Source: an uncultured Bacilli bacterium
GTDB taxonomy: Bacteria; Bacillota_I; Bacilli_A; RF39; UBA660
Direction of reading: 5' to 3'
Length of the DNA: 39,230 nucleotides
Assembly (NCBI GenBank): GCA_947600335.1
Contig: CANQGB010000009.1
Span: forward strand, 1 to 39,230
Shown here: positions 26,481 through 34,971 of the stretch, in pieces
Position numbering within the stretch: the first letter of the stretch is position 1
Layout: each line of letters starts with the position of its first letter
The notes under the pieces: generated by a model
Databases searched by the model: none
What the model was told of the DNA's origin: nothing
The model's input: the letters and a program-made list of their open reading frames with translations, nothing else
Position numbers and translations under genes: made by a program

Positions 26481-27878
26481 ATGAATCGGATAAAACAATT
26501 AAAAATATTCAAAAATAATTTTGTACTATTAAGTTTAACTTTTATATTTTTTACAATTTTATTAATTGCAATTAACCCTAAAATTATAAAGGTACCTTAT
26601 ATTTTCGGTGAAGATGGTTGGGTCTTTACCATTGAGTATATGAAATATGGTTTAAAATCATTTGCTATGACTTATGGAGGCTATTTTGATACTTTATCAA
26701 GAATATTTGCCATGATTGCTGTTAGTTTAGCCAAATTAACTAATAGTGCTGTAGTACTTGCTAACACAATTAAATGGTTATCTATCTTTTTTTCAGCTTT
26801 CGTTGTAACTTATTTTACTTCTAATAATTTTGAAAAATTTATTAAAAGTAGATTTAAAAGAATAATAGTTTCTAGTCTTACAATCATGCTAATCTCAAAC
26901 TTTTCATGGCTATTATATAATGGAGTAGCAATCCACTGGTGGTGTGGTTTACTAATCTTTTATGTATCCTTAAATTTATTACAAGATAAAATGCCATCGT
27001 ATGCTATACTGCCAATCATATTAATATCAATTATCTCAACTGCTTCATCTATGATATTAGGCTTTGCTTTAATGTATTATGTATTTAAGAAAGTCGATTT
27101 TAAAAAGCCTTTGAATACTATTAAAAACATTGGCAAGACCAACTTAATAAAATTAATATTAATGGGACTATTCTTATTATTCCAAGCCTATGCAATTTTG
27201 TTTATCACCGATGTTACAACCTTAGTTAAAGTAGATTTATCTTTAACTCGTCTGGTAAGCATAACTTATCATTCAATATTACTTTTAATTTCTAGCATCA
27301 ACTTAATTTTTGGTACAGAAACATTTTTAACTTTAAATTCTCTTGGGTTAAATTTATTAGTTGGTTCAATCCTTTGGATGGCAGTTATTTACTTAGCAAC
27401 TAAAACCAAAACGCTAAAATATTGTTTGTTAATTATAATAGATATTGTATTTTTATACTTTATGATAATGTTTAAAAGAACTGAATTTATCGCATATTAT
27501 CAAGAAATAACTTCAGGGTATAGTTATCAAGTATGGTATCATGCCTTACCTGCAATCTTTATCTTTTTAACAATCATGTTTTCTTTTAATCAAATAAAAA
27601 ATATATCATCAAGTTATAAGTCATTAGAAATTTGCTTTTTATGCATTACAGCTATGTTTTTCATTCAAAATATAAATCACCCCGAATTAGAAACAAGTCA
27701 AAAAATTTCAGAAATTGAACCATTTGTAGATTTTAATAATAATCAATATGCTTCTGTTCAGATAAGTCCCGACTTCCAAAAGGTATATACAGAAATACCA
27801 GTATCAAAAAGTTATTGCCAAGAACATGAATGTCATAGTGAAATATACGAATATAGAAGTGAGGTAGAAGTAAAATGA
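26481..27878 (+). CDS. GT-C-like polytopic membrane protein, copy 2
   Basis: This 465-residue paralogue of the preceding protein has the same topology, the acidic loop motif GEDGWVF, YGGYFDTLSRIFAM and the shared HPELETSQKI segment near the end. The N-terminal 40 residues and several later stretches differ clearly from copy 1, while the stretch from about residue 75 to 120 is identical at DNA level. Both copies keep an open frame and the acidic motif, so both are probably active, perhaps with different acceptors or linkages. The tail has two Cys (YCQEHECHSE), as in copy 1. It overlaps the next gene by four bases (ATGA). Confidence 0.65.
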   Translation: MNRIKQLKIFKNNFVLLSLTFIFFTILLIAINPKIIKVPYIFGEDGWVFTIEYMKYGLKSFAMTYGGYFDTLSRIFAMIAVSLAKLTNSAVVLANTIKWLSIFFSAFVVTYFTSNNFEKFIKSRFKRIIVSSLTIMLISNFSWLLYNGVAIHWWCGLLIFYVSLNLLQDKMPSYAILPIILISIISTASSMILGFALMYYVFKKVDFKKPLNTIKNIGKTNLIKLILMGLFLLFQAYAILFITDVTTLVKVDLSLTRLVSITYHSILLLISSINLIFGTETFLTLNSLGLNLLVGSILWMAVIYLATKTKTLKYCLLIIIDIVFLYFMIMFKRTEFIAYYQEITSGYSYQVWYHALPAIFIFLTIMFSFNQIKNISSSYKSLEICFLCITAMFFIQNINHPELETSQKISEIEPFVDFNNNQYASVQISPDFQKVYTEIPVSKSYCQEHECHSEIYEYRSEVEVK

Positions 27879-28582
27879 AATATTCTGTAGTAATTCCATG
27901 TTATAATGAAAGTGAAAATCTAGAAAATATGGTTGCCACATTAAAAAAATTTGAAAAGTATGATAACACCGAATTTATTTTGGTTGAAAATGGCTCCAAA
28001 GACAATAGTAAAGAAGTTTTTGAAAAAATAAAATTGGATAAGACCCACTTTAAAAAAGTTTATGTTAAAACAAATAAAGGCTATGGCTATGGTCTTCAAC
28101 AAGGTTTAAAACAAGCGACTGGTGATTATGTTGGTTGGCTTCATGCCGATTTACAAGTAGAGCCTAAAGAAATGGTCAAACTTATAGAGTTTATTGAAAG
28201 TCATGATAATAATGAACATTATTTTTTAAAAGGCCGGAGAAAAAATAGAAGTTTATTTGATTGCTTTTTTACTGGCAGTATGACTATTTTTGAATTTTTA
28301 CTTTTTCATCGCCGAATGAATGATATTGGCGCTATCCCTGTATTATTCAATCGCGAATTGTTAACTAATATGGAAAAAGCCCCGTATGATTTCTCCATTG
28401 AGTTATTCACTTATTATCAAGCGAAAAAAGAGAAATATATTGTTAAAAGATTTCCCGTAATTCTTAAAAAACGTGAAAAAGGGGAATCATCTTGGAATAA
28501 AGGGCTGAAATCTAAAATAAAACAGAGTATAATAATTATGAAAGATAGTATTAAAATTAGAAAAGGAGAACAAGTAAAATGA
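27875..28582 (+). CDS. Polyprenyl-phosphate GT2 glycosyltransferase (DPM1/GtrB-like)
   Basis: This 235-residue GT-A enzyme begins YSVVIPCYNESENL, followed by FILVENGSKDNS, KGYGYGLQQGLKQATGDYV and the metal site HADLQ near residue 90. This is the pattern of dolichyl/polyprenyl-phosphate sugar synthases (DPM1, GtrB, ArnC). It lacks the C-terminal membrane helices some of these have, so it probably relies on GtrA or the GT-C partners for membrane contact. It overlaps both neighbours by four bases. It likely makes the polyprenyl-phosphate sugar used by the two GT-C-like proteins. Confidence 0.85.
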   Translation: MKYSVVIPCYNESENLENMVATLKKFEKYDNTEFILVENGSKDNSKEVFEKIKLDKTHFKKVYVKTNKGYGYGLQQGLKQATGDYVGWLHADLQVEPKEMVKLIEFIESHDNNEHYFLKGRRKNRSLFDCFFTGSMTIFEFLLFHRRMNDIGAIPVLFNRELLTNMEKAPYDFSIELFTYYQAKKEKYIVKRFPVILKKREKGESSWNKGLKSKIKQSIIIMKDSIKIRKGEQVK

Positions 28583-29604
28583 AAATATTAATAACGGGAG
28601 CAGCCGGTTTTATCGGCTCACAATTAGCTTATAGACTATGGAAAGAGAATAATGAATTAATTTTAATCGATAATTTCTCTTATGGAAAAAAGGATAATTT
28701 AATCTTTAAAGACCATGATTTTACTAATGAATTAATTAATATGGATATTAGAGATAAAATAAAAATGGAAGAAATATTCCAAAACAATAAAATCGACTAT
28801 GTATATAATATAGCTGGAATAGCACCATTGCCAGACTGTCAATCAAATCCCTGCGAAGCCATTGATGTAAACGTTAATGGATTAGTTAATATTTTGGAAA
28901 ATAGTAGAAAATATGGTGTCAAAAAAGTTATTCAAGCTAGTACTAATGCTATGTACGAAAATGAAACAGAATTTCCTACCAAAGAAAATAAATTTGAATT
29001 ACCTACATTAATTTATCCTAATACTAAATATTGTGCTGAAAGATTTGCTCAATCATTTTGTGATACTTATGGTATGAATGTGACATGTATAAGATTTGCC
29101 AATGTTTATGGTCCTCATATTGATTGCTTAAGAAAACAACCTCCATTTGTTGCCTATATGATAAGAGAATTATTTTACAATCGGGTTCCAATTTTTCATT
29201 CAGATGGAACTCAAAGAAGAGACTATATTTATGTAGATGATTTAATTGATTTAGCAATTGCTGTCCAACAAGGAGAAGGATTTGATTGTGTTAACTGTTC
29301 ATCAATGAAAAATTATTCTGTTAATGAAATGTATGAAATTGCTTCTAAAATAATGAATAAAAATATTAAAGCCGAATATGCCAGCGATGCTCATTATTGG
29401 GAAAAATATCCTAGTTTATTTGAAGGCGAATATAAAATCAAAGATGAAATATTAAAAAATGAAATAAATAAATATTCTTTATGTGATAATAATTATGCTA
29501 AAGAAAAATATAATTGGGTACCTAAAATTGATATAGAAGAAGGATTAAAAAGAGTAATTGAAAACGAGTGTGAACTTTTACAAAAATTAGAGAAAGAAAA
29601 ATAG
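28579..29604 (+). CDS. NAD-dependent sugar-nucleotide epimerase/dehydratase (extended SDR)
   Basis: The 341-residue protein is an extended short-chain dehydrogenase. The N-terminal Rossmann motif is ITGAAGFIGS, the catalytic YxxxK is seen as YPNTK near residue 149, and GTQRRDYIYVDD near residue 214 is typical of UDP-glucose 4-epimerase-like enzymes. An insert of about 20 residues near 275-295 with HYWEKYPS is unusual for simple epimerases. It probably converts a nucleotide sugar used by this operon. The substrate cannot be read from the sequence. It overlaps the preceding GT2 gene by four bases. Confidence 0.88.
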   Translation: MKILITGAAGFIGSQLAYRLWKENNELILIDNFSYGKKDNLIFKDHDFTNELINMDIRDKIKMEEIFQNNKIDYVYNIAGIAPLPDCQSNPCEAIDVNVNGLVNILENSRKYGVKKVIQASTNAMYENETEFPTKENKFELPTLIYPNTKYCAERFAQSFCDTYGMNVTCIRFANVYGPHIDCLRKQPPFVAYMIRELFYNRVPIFHSDGTQRRDYIYVDDLIDLAIAVQQGEGFDCVNCSSMKNYSVNEMYEIASKIMNKNIKAEYASDAHYWEKYPSLFEGEYKIKDEILKNEINKYSLCDNNYAKEKYNWVPKIDIEEGLKRVIENECELLQKLEKEK

Positions 29605-29624
29605 TTTTGAAAGGATGAGTAAAA

Positions 29625-30368
29625 ATGTCAAAAGTTCATTTAATAATGCCCATGGGTGGAGCAGGATCTAGATTTTTTAAAAACGGATTTATTATGCCTA
29701 AACCTTTAATTGAAATTAATAATAAACCATTTTTATATTGGTCTACTATTTCACTAACCAATTTTATGGAAGTAGAAGATATCACTTTTGTAGTTTTACA
29801 ACAACATATCGATGAATTTAATATAGATAAAATTATCAAAAAATATTTTCCATCATCAAAAATAGTTGTGATCCCTCAAATTTTAAATGGGGCAGTATTA
29901 ACCTGTATGGAAGGAGCAAAAAACATAGCAGATGATTTACCTATAATCTTCAATGATTGTGATCATATTTTTATAGCTAATTCCTTTTATGAATTTTGTA
30001 AGCAAAAAGATAACTCTAAAATTGATGGTGCCTTACTGACATTTATTTCTAATGATCCTAAGTATTCATATTTAGAACTTAATAAAGAAAATAATGTCAT
30101 AAGAACTGTTGAAAAACAAGCGATTAGTGAACATGCTATTTGTGGTGCTTATTATTTTAAAAATAAAGAAATTTTTCTGCAAAATGCTTTAGAATATCTA
30201 GAAAATTGTAGTTATAACGAATATTATGTAAGCGGTGTTTATAACATTATGGCTAATCATAATATGAAAATTGTTAATTTTGACTGTGATGAACATGTTC
30301 CTTTTGGTACCCCAGAAGAATATTATGAGGCCGAAAAAAATGACATTTTTAAAAGGGTTTTAAAATGA
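29625..30368 (+). CDS. Sugar-phosphate nucleotidyltransferase
   Basis: The 247-residue protein is a nucleotidyltransferase of the sugar-1-phosphate/LicC type. The NTP-binding signature is MPMGGAGSRF followed by the Lys of MPKPLIEI, with FNDCDHIF as the metal-binding acidic site near residue 106. The C-terminal PFGTPEEYYEAE is typical for the group. It activates a phosphorylated sugar or alcohol with a nucleotide. AAGGATGA lies six bases before the ATG. Next to it is an APH-type kinase domain that could make the phosphorylated substrate. Similar pairs occur in capsule loci (for example heptose and phosphoramidate pathways), but which nucleotide and substrate are used here is unknown. Confidence 0.85.
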   Translation: MSKVHLIMPMGGAGSRFFKNGFIMPKPLIEINNKPFLYWSTISLTNFMEVEDITFVVLQQHIDEFNIDKIIKKYFPSSKIVVIPQILNGAVLTCMEGAKNIADDLPIIFNDCDHIFIANSFYEFCKQKDNSKIDGALLTFISNDPKYSYLELNKENNVIRTVEKQAISEHAICGAYYFKNKEIFLQNALEYLENCSYNEYYVSGVYNIMANHNMKIVNFDCDEHVPFGTPEEYYEAEKNDIFKRVLK

Positions 30369-32236
30369 TAATTGTATATCTTGGCCTATCTATTTTACTT
30401 TTAATCGCCGCTAATATCTTTAAAATTTTAAGATTATCGCAATTTATTGAACCATACGAAAAACCAAATTCAAAAAGATTGATTCAAGCTCTTTCAATAG
30501 GAAATATTCTAAATTTGGTTCTTCCTTTTCGTTTAGGTAATTTATTTAGGATTTATCTTCCAGGTAAATATATGAAAAATGGCATCTCATTTTCCTTTGC
30601 CACAATCATCGTTGAAATATTTATAGATTTTATTATTGTTTCCTTAATTTATATAATGTTTTTTGCTCTAGGGTTTGATACACTTAATAACATATTATTT
30701 TACTTATCATTTTTAATTGGTACAACAGCCTTAATACTATTATTAACAAAATTAAAGCCTTTAATAAAAAAAGCAATATTAAAAGTAGCATCTATTTTCA
30801 ATAAATCTATTGAATTAAAAATTTTAAAATTATCTTGGTTTACTATTATATCATTTGAAAATATTTTGAAAAAAGTAAATAAAAGAAAACTATTAATTTA
30901 TTCTGTAATTGTTTGGAGTTTAAATATTTTATCTTGTTATCTTTTATCATTTACTTTAAATGGAGGCAATTTATATTCTTGCTTTGATATGTTTTTTTCT
31001 AGAAGCGGAATAACTTCAAATTTCTTATTTTTATTTAAAAATATAGATTATAAAATAATATTTGCTTATTATATATTAAGTGCAATTATCTTATTTTTAA
31101 TGTCTTTTGTACTTAAATTTAAAGAAAAATCTCAAACATATATTGAATTGTTGCCTCAAAGTAATGTAAACGATCGTTTACAATTTTTAGAACTTTATTT
31201 TAACAATTATAGTCGGGAATATTTTAATGATTATTTAAAATTAAATAGTGATGTTGCCGTTTTGGAAGATTATTCAGCTGGAAGTAATGCCACAACTATC
31301 TTATGCTCAAAAAATGATGAAACTTTTTATCGTAAGTATGCTTTTGGAAAAGATGCCGATAAATTAAAAAAACAAATTGACTGGATACATAAGTATGAAA
31401 ATAAAATATCCTTAACTAAAATTATATATGAATATTATGAAGATGGTATCTGTTCTTATGATATGACTTTTAATCCCAATGCCGTAACTTGTTTTAATTA
31501 TGTTCATACCAATTCATTTAAAGAATCATGGTCTAAAATTGTTTCTGCTTTAGAAGAATTAGAAAAATTACATAATCTAGAAAAAAGTCAAAAAGCTGAT
31601 AAAAAAACTATTGAGCAATACATAAATGATAAAGTATTAAAAAATATTGAGAAAATTGAGAAATGTACTCCAATTAAAAATATTTTAAACTACGATTATG
31701 TTTATATTAATGGTCAAAAATATCATAATTTAAATTATTATAAAAAGTACTTAAACTTTAACTATTTATATAAGATTTTTAAAAATGATTTATATACTGA
31801 TATCCATGGTGATTTTACAATTGAAAATATTATTTGTCTAAAAGATCGTAACAAGACTAAACAAGAAATTTATCTTATTGATCCCAACATAGGTAATATA
31901 CATAATTCACCTTATTTAGATTATGCTAAATTGTTTCAATCTTTACATGGTGGTTATGAATTTTTAATGAATACTAAAAATGTATCATTTCATAATAATC
32001 AAATAGAATTTTTCTTTACAAAGTCATCTACTTATAATAAACTTTTTGACAATTTAGTTGATTACTTAAATACCAAATTTGGTCAAGAAGGTTTAAAAAG
32101 TATATTTTTTCATGAAATAATTCATTGGCTTCGGTTAATGCCATATAAAATTGAAAAAGATTCTGAGAGAGCAATGTTATTTTATGCGGGATTATTAATG
32201 GTATGCCAAGATATAGAAAAGAGATTTAATTTATGA
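30365..32236 (+). CDS. YbhN-like flippase domain fused to an APH/choline-kinase-like domain
   Basis: The 623-residue protein has a membrane domain (about residues 1-265) and a soluble kinase-like domain (about 290-623). The first matches the YbhN/lysylphosphatidylglycerol-synthase membrane family: LSIGNILNLVLPFRLGNLFR, then FATIIVEIFIDFI. The second has the aminoglycoside-phosphotransferase catalytic loop DIHGDFTIEN near residue 480 and the metal-binding YLIDPN near residue 505, so catalytic and metal residues are intact. A membrane lipid flippase joined to a small-molecule kinase is unusual. It is coupled by ATGA overlaps to the nucleotidyltransferase before it and the HAD phosphatase after it. 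It may phosphorylate a lipid-linked or imported substrate; this is inference. Confidence 0.8.
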   Translation: MIIVYLGLSILLLIAANIFKILRLSQFIEPYEKPNSKRLIQALSIGNILNLVLPFRLGNLFRIYLPGKYMKNGISFSFATIIVEIFIDFIIVSLIYIMFFALGFDTLNNILFYLSFLIGTTALILLLTKLKPLIKKAILKVASIFNKSIELKILKLSWFTIISFENILKKVNKRKLLIYSVIVWSLNILSCYLLSFTLNGGNLYSCFDMFFSRSGITSNFLFLFKNIDYKIIFAYYILSAIILFLMSFVLKFKEKSQTYIELLPQSNVNDRLQFLELYFNNYSREYFNDYLKLNSDVAVLEDYSAGSNATTILCSKNDETFYRKYAFGKDADKLKKQIDWIHKYENKISLTKIIYEYYEDGICSYDMTFNPNAVTCFNYVHTNSFKESWSKIVSALEELEKLHNLEKSQKADKKTIEQYINDKVLKNIEKIEKCTPIKNILNYDYVYINGQKYHNLNYYKKYLNFNYLYKIFKNDLYTDIHGDFTIENIICLKDRNKTKQEIYLIDPNIGNIHNSPYLDYAKLFQSLHGGYEFLMNTKNVSFHNNQIEFFFTKSSTYNKLFDNLVDYLNTKFGQEGLKSIFFHEIIHWLRLMPYKIEKDSERAMLFYAGLLMVCQDIEKRFNL

Positions 32237-32781
32237 AATTAGCAATATTTGATATGGATGGTACGCTTTATAATACAAATGACGTAAATTATTATGCCTA
32301 TAATGAAGCATTATCAAAATATAATATTAATTTAGATTATCATTTTTTTTGCCAATATTGTAATGGTCGTTCTTATAAAGTTTTTTTGCCTCAAATAGTT
32401 GAAAATCAAGGCATAATTGAAGAGATTCACAATAATAAAAAAACTTTATATTCTAAATACTTAGATAAAGTAAAATTAAATGAGCATTTATTTAATATAA
32501 TTAATTTGATCAAAAAAGAATATAAAATAGCTTTGGTTACTACAGCATCCCGAAAAAATACATTAGATATTTTAGAATATACTAATAAAATAAATCTTTT
32601 TGATATTATTCTAACAGCTGATGAAATAACAAATCCTAAACCTGATCCAGAAGGATTTTTGCTAGCCATGAATAAAATTAACGCTCTACCAGAAGAAACT
32701 ATAATATTTGAAGATTCCGATGTTGGAATAGAAGCTGCTGTAAACACCAAAGCAACTGTCTTTAAAATTAATAATTTTTAA
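32233..32781 (+). CDS. HAD-IA family phosphatase (beta-phosphoglucomutase/GmhB-like context)
   Basis: The 182-residue HAD hydrolase has motif I IFDMDGTLYNT, motif II TTASRKN, motif III Lys in NPKPDPEGF and motif IV IFEDSDVGIEAA. The cap is a small helical C1 type. It is slightly short for subfamily IA (usually 200-230 residues), and ends soon after motif IV, but no frameshift is evident. It overlaps the flippase-kinase gene by four bases and is the last gene of the operon. It could be the phosphatase step of an activation route made of kinase, phosphatase and nucleotidyltransferase, as in GDP-heptose synthesis, or a sugar mutase. Confidence 0.85.
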   Translation: MKLAIFDMDGTLYNTNDVNYYAYNEALSKYNINLDYHFFCQYCNGRSYKVFLPQIVENQGIIEEIHNNKKTLYSKYLDKVKLNEHLFNIINLIKKEYKIALVTTASRKNTLDILEYTNKINLFDIILTADEITNPKPDPEGFLLAMNKINALPEETIIFEDSDVGIEAAVNTKATVFKINNF

Positions 32782-32922
32782 TAGATAGAAATAAAAATTT
32801 TTATATTTAAAGATAACTATGAAAAATTTATAAAATATTTTTTGAAAAATAAAGATTAGTAAACTAAATTTACTTTAAAATAATCATAAAGTTTTATACA
32901 ATATAATTTAAGGTAGGAAAAA
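32782..32922. other. AT-rich intergenic region after the operon
   Basis: No gene is seen. AGTAAA (32858-32863) and TTTACT (32869-32874) form a weak 6-bp stem without a good T tail, so no convincing operon terminator is found. A TATAAT box for the Fic gene lies at the right end. Confidence 0.4.
32902..32907 (+). promoter_or_regulatory. -10 box of the Fic gene
   Basis: A perfect TATAAT lies 15 bases before ATG 32923, with AGGTAGG as ribosome site. No -35 is seen at the expected distance. The messenger would have almost no leader. Confidence 0.4.
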
Positions 32923-33660
32923 ATGGAAATAAGTAAAATAAAAAAAGCTTTAATTGAACAAAAAAATATGAATTTATCAGGAAACTTATATCATAAAACT
33001 CAAATAGATTTTGCTTATAATAACAACCATATTGAAGGTTCAACTATAACACCAGATGAAACAGCCAGCATTTATGATACAGGAACAATTTTAACTAGCA
33101 ATGATAAAGTTATTGTTTTAAAAGATGCTACGGAAACTAAAAATCATTTTACCTTGTTTAAATATATGTTAGACACTATTGATGATAATCTTACTGAAGA
33201 TATGATTAAAAAATTTCATTTTATATTGAAAGATGGAACTTTAAGTGATAGTGAAAAAGAATGGTTTAATGTTGGCGAATATAAACAAAAGAAAAACTTT
33301 GTCGGGAATATTACTACTTCAATTCCTAAAGATGTAGCTAAAGATATGAAAAATCTACTTCAGTGGTATAATCAAATACCTAAAAAAAATTTAGAAGATA
33401 TAATAGAATTTCATGTTAGATTCGAACATATTCATCCTTTTCAAGATGGTAATGGTCGAGTAGGGAGAATGATAATGTTTAGAGAATGCCTACATAATGA
33501 TATGATGCCATTCTACATTGAAGATAGAAATAAAGATTTTTATATTAGAGGTATTAAAGAATACCAAACCAATAATGAAAAAGGTTATTTAATAGATACT
33601 TGTTTAAATAGTCAAGACAATTATGAAAAACTAGCAAAATATTTTTTAGAAGATGAATAG
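32923..33660 (+). CDS. Fic family protein (putative AMP transferase)
   Basis: The 245-residue protein contains the Fic catalytic motif HPFQDGNGRVGR with H171, N177 and R179, so it should be active in transferring AMP (or another phosphate-containing group) to a target hydroxyl. An internal inhibitory helix is suggested by NNNHIEGS (E38-G39), near the N-terminus as in class II Fic proteins, but the usual Ser/Thr four residues before the Glu is Asn here. The protein is short and lacks the extra DNA-binding domain of many Fic proteins. It stands alone with its own -10 box. A truncated antitoxin-like frame follows 39 bases later on the same strand. The target is unknown. Confidence 0.92.
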   Translation: MEISKIKKALIEQKNMNLSGNLYHKTQIDFAYNNNHIEGSTITPDETASIYDTGTILTSNDKVIVLKDATETKNHFTLFKYMLDTIDDNLTEDMIKKFHFILKDGTLSDSEKEWFNVGEYKQKKNFVGNITTSIPKDVAKDMKNLLQWYNQIPKKNLEDIIEFHVRFEHIHPFQDGNGRVGRMIMFRECLHNDMMPFYIEDRNKDFYIRGIKEYQTNNEKGYLIDTCLNSQDNYEKLAKYFLEDE

Positions 33661-33699
33661 TAATAATTTATCAAATGATTTAATTATATGTTATGATTT

Positions 33700-33894
33700 A
33701 TGCATAAAAGCCAAATGGATATGTTTTTAAAAAGAGCAATCTTTGAAAAAAGAATACCTTTTGAAATAGAACAACAACCTTCGAAAGAATTAACTAATGC
33801 TTTAAAAGAACTAGATTACATGGAAACCCATCTTGATGAATATAAAACTTATCATGATGTTGATGCAATGTTTAAAGATATTTTAAATATGTAG
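33700..33894 (+). pseudogene. Truncated RelB/DinJ-type antitoxin remnant
   Basis: The 64-residue frame matches only the C-terminal two thirds of RelB/DinJ antitoxins: MFLKRAIFEKRIPFEI is the end of the dimerisation/DNA-binding part, and EYKTYHDVDAMFKDIL is the toxin-binding tail. The N-terminal ribbon-helix-helix strand and first helix are absent, and the DNA just upstream (33661-33699) does not encode them in any frame I read. No Shine-Dalgarno precedes ATG 33700 or the later ATG 33715. No RelE/YafQ-type toxin gene follows. It is therefore probably the decayed end of a former toxin-antitoxin pair. A translated mini-antitoxin cannot be excluded. Confidence 0.6.
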
Positions 33895-33967
33895 AAATAC
33901 ATATTTTTTGTTTTCCTTTAAAACTTTTATGACTTATGAAAATAAAAATTAAATATCCCCAATAGTA

Positions 33968-33976
33968 TGGTATAAT
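33968..33976 (+). promoter_or_regulatory. Extended -10 promoter of the GT2 gene
   Basis: TGgTATAAT is a perfect extended -10 element; the -35 region is poor. AGGAG (33986-33990) lies eight bases before ATG 33999. Confidence 0.7.
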
Positions 33977-33998
33977 TTTTATATAAGGAGTAGTAAAT

Positions 33999-34934
33999 AT
34001 GTCAAAAAATAAAAGTACCATTGCCGTTTTAATACCTTGTTATAATGAATCAAAAACTATCAAAAAGGTTGTCGAAGATTACCACAAAGCTTTACCAGAA
34101 GCCGATATCTATGTCTATGATAATAATTCCAAAGATAATACCGATAAAATTGCCAAAGAAGCTGGCGCGATTGTTAAATATGAATATCGTCAAGGAAAAG
34201 GTAATGTTATTCGAACTATGTTTCGGGAAATTGATGCTGATTGTTATTTAATGATTGATGGTGATGATACATATCCGGCTGAAAATGCTCGGGAAATGTG
34301 TGATTTAGTTTTAAAAGGTAAGGCTGACATGGTAATTGGTGATCGATTATCTAGTACTTATTTTACAGAAAATAAACGTCCATTTCATAATTTTGGTAAC
34401 AAGATAGTTCGGTTATTAATAAATCGTTTATTCCATAATAATATTAAAGATATAATGACTGGCTATCGGGCTTTTAGTTATGAATTTGTTAAAGGCTTTC
34501 CTATATTATCTAAAGGATTTGAAATCGAAACCGAAATGACTATTCATGCTGTTGATAAAAATTTTAAAATTGTAGAAATTCCTGTAACTTATCGGGACCG
34601 ACCAAAGGGTAGTGTTTCCAAACTTAATACTTATTCTGATGGTTTTAAAGTTTTAAAAACGATAGCTATCTTATTTAAAGAATATAAACCTATGAGCTTC
34701 TTTGGTATTATCTCAGCCATTTTAACTTTAATTTCCTTAGTTTTAATTATTCCTATTTTCTTTGAATACTTCGAAACCAAACTCGTTTTAAGATTTCCCA
34801 CTTTAATAGTTGGTTGTTTTACTCTTTTAACCGCTATCTTATCAATAATATGTGGTATTATCTTGCAAGTAATTGTCAAAAAAGAACGCCAAAATTACGA
34901 ATTATATTTAAATCTTTTGCATAAAAATGACTAA
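33999..34934 (+). CDS. Polyprenyl-phosphate GT2 glycosyltransferase with two C-terminal membrane helices
   Basis: This 311-residue protein has an N-terminal GT-A domain with AVLIPCYNESKTIKKVV, IYVYDNNSKDNT, RQGKGNVIRTMF and the metal site MIDGDDTYP near residue 88. Two hydrophobic helices follow after about residue 230. The catalytic region also has MTGYRAFSYEFVKGFP and YRDRPKGSVSKLNTYSDG, the pattern of DPM1/GtrB-type synthases that put a sugar on polyprenyl phosphate. It is a monocistronic second member of this class in the window; the other (27875-28582) has no membrane helices. It could supply the GT-C-like protein at 3444-5237 or another locus. Sugar unknown. Confidence 0.9.
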   Translation: MSKNKSTIAVLIPCYNESKTIKKVVEDYHKALPEADIYVYDNNSKDNTDKIAKEAGAIVKYEYRQGKGNVIRTMFREIDADCYLMIDGDDTYPAENAREMCDLVLKGKADMVIGDRLSSTYFTENKRPFHNFGNKIVRLLINRLFHNNIKDIMTGYRAFSYEFVKGFPILSKGFEIETEMTIHAVDKNFKIVEIPVTYRDRPKGSVSKLNTYSDGFKVLKTIAILFKEYKPMSFFGIISAILTLISLVLIIPIFFEYFETKLVLRFPTLIVGCFTLLTAILSIICGIILQVIVKKERQNYELYLNLLHKND

Positions 34935-34971
34935 TTAGTTAAAACTATAAATAGAGTAGGTTATAAAAAAA

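Noticed and set aside
33661-33998. Complete RelBE/DinJ-YafQ toxin-antitoxin system
   Set aside because: The antitoxin lacks its N-terminal part and no toxin frame is present before the next gene.
34925-34945. Palindrome around ACTAATTAGT after the second polyprenyl-phosphate GT2 gene, as a terminator
   Set aside because: The stem is short, AT-only apart from one pair, and no T run follows.
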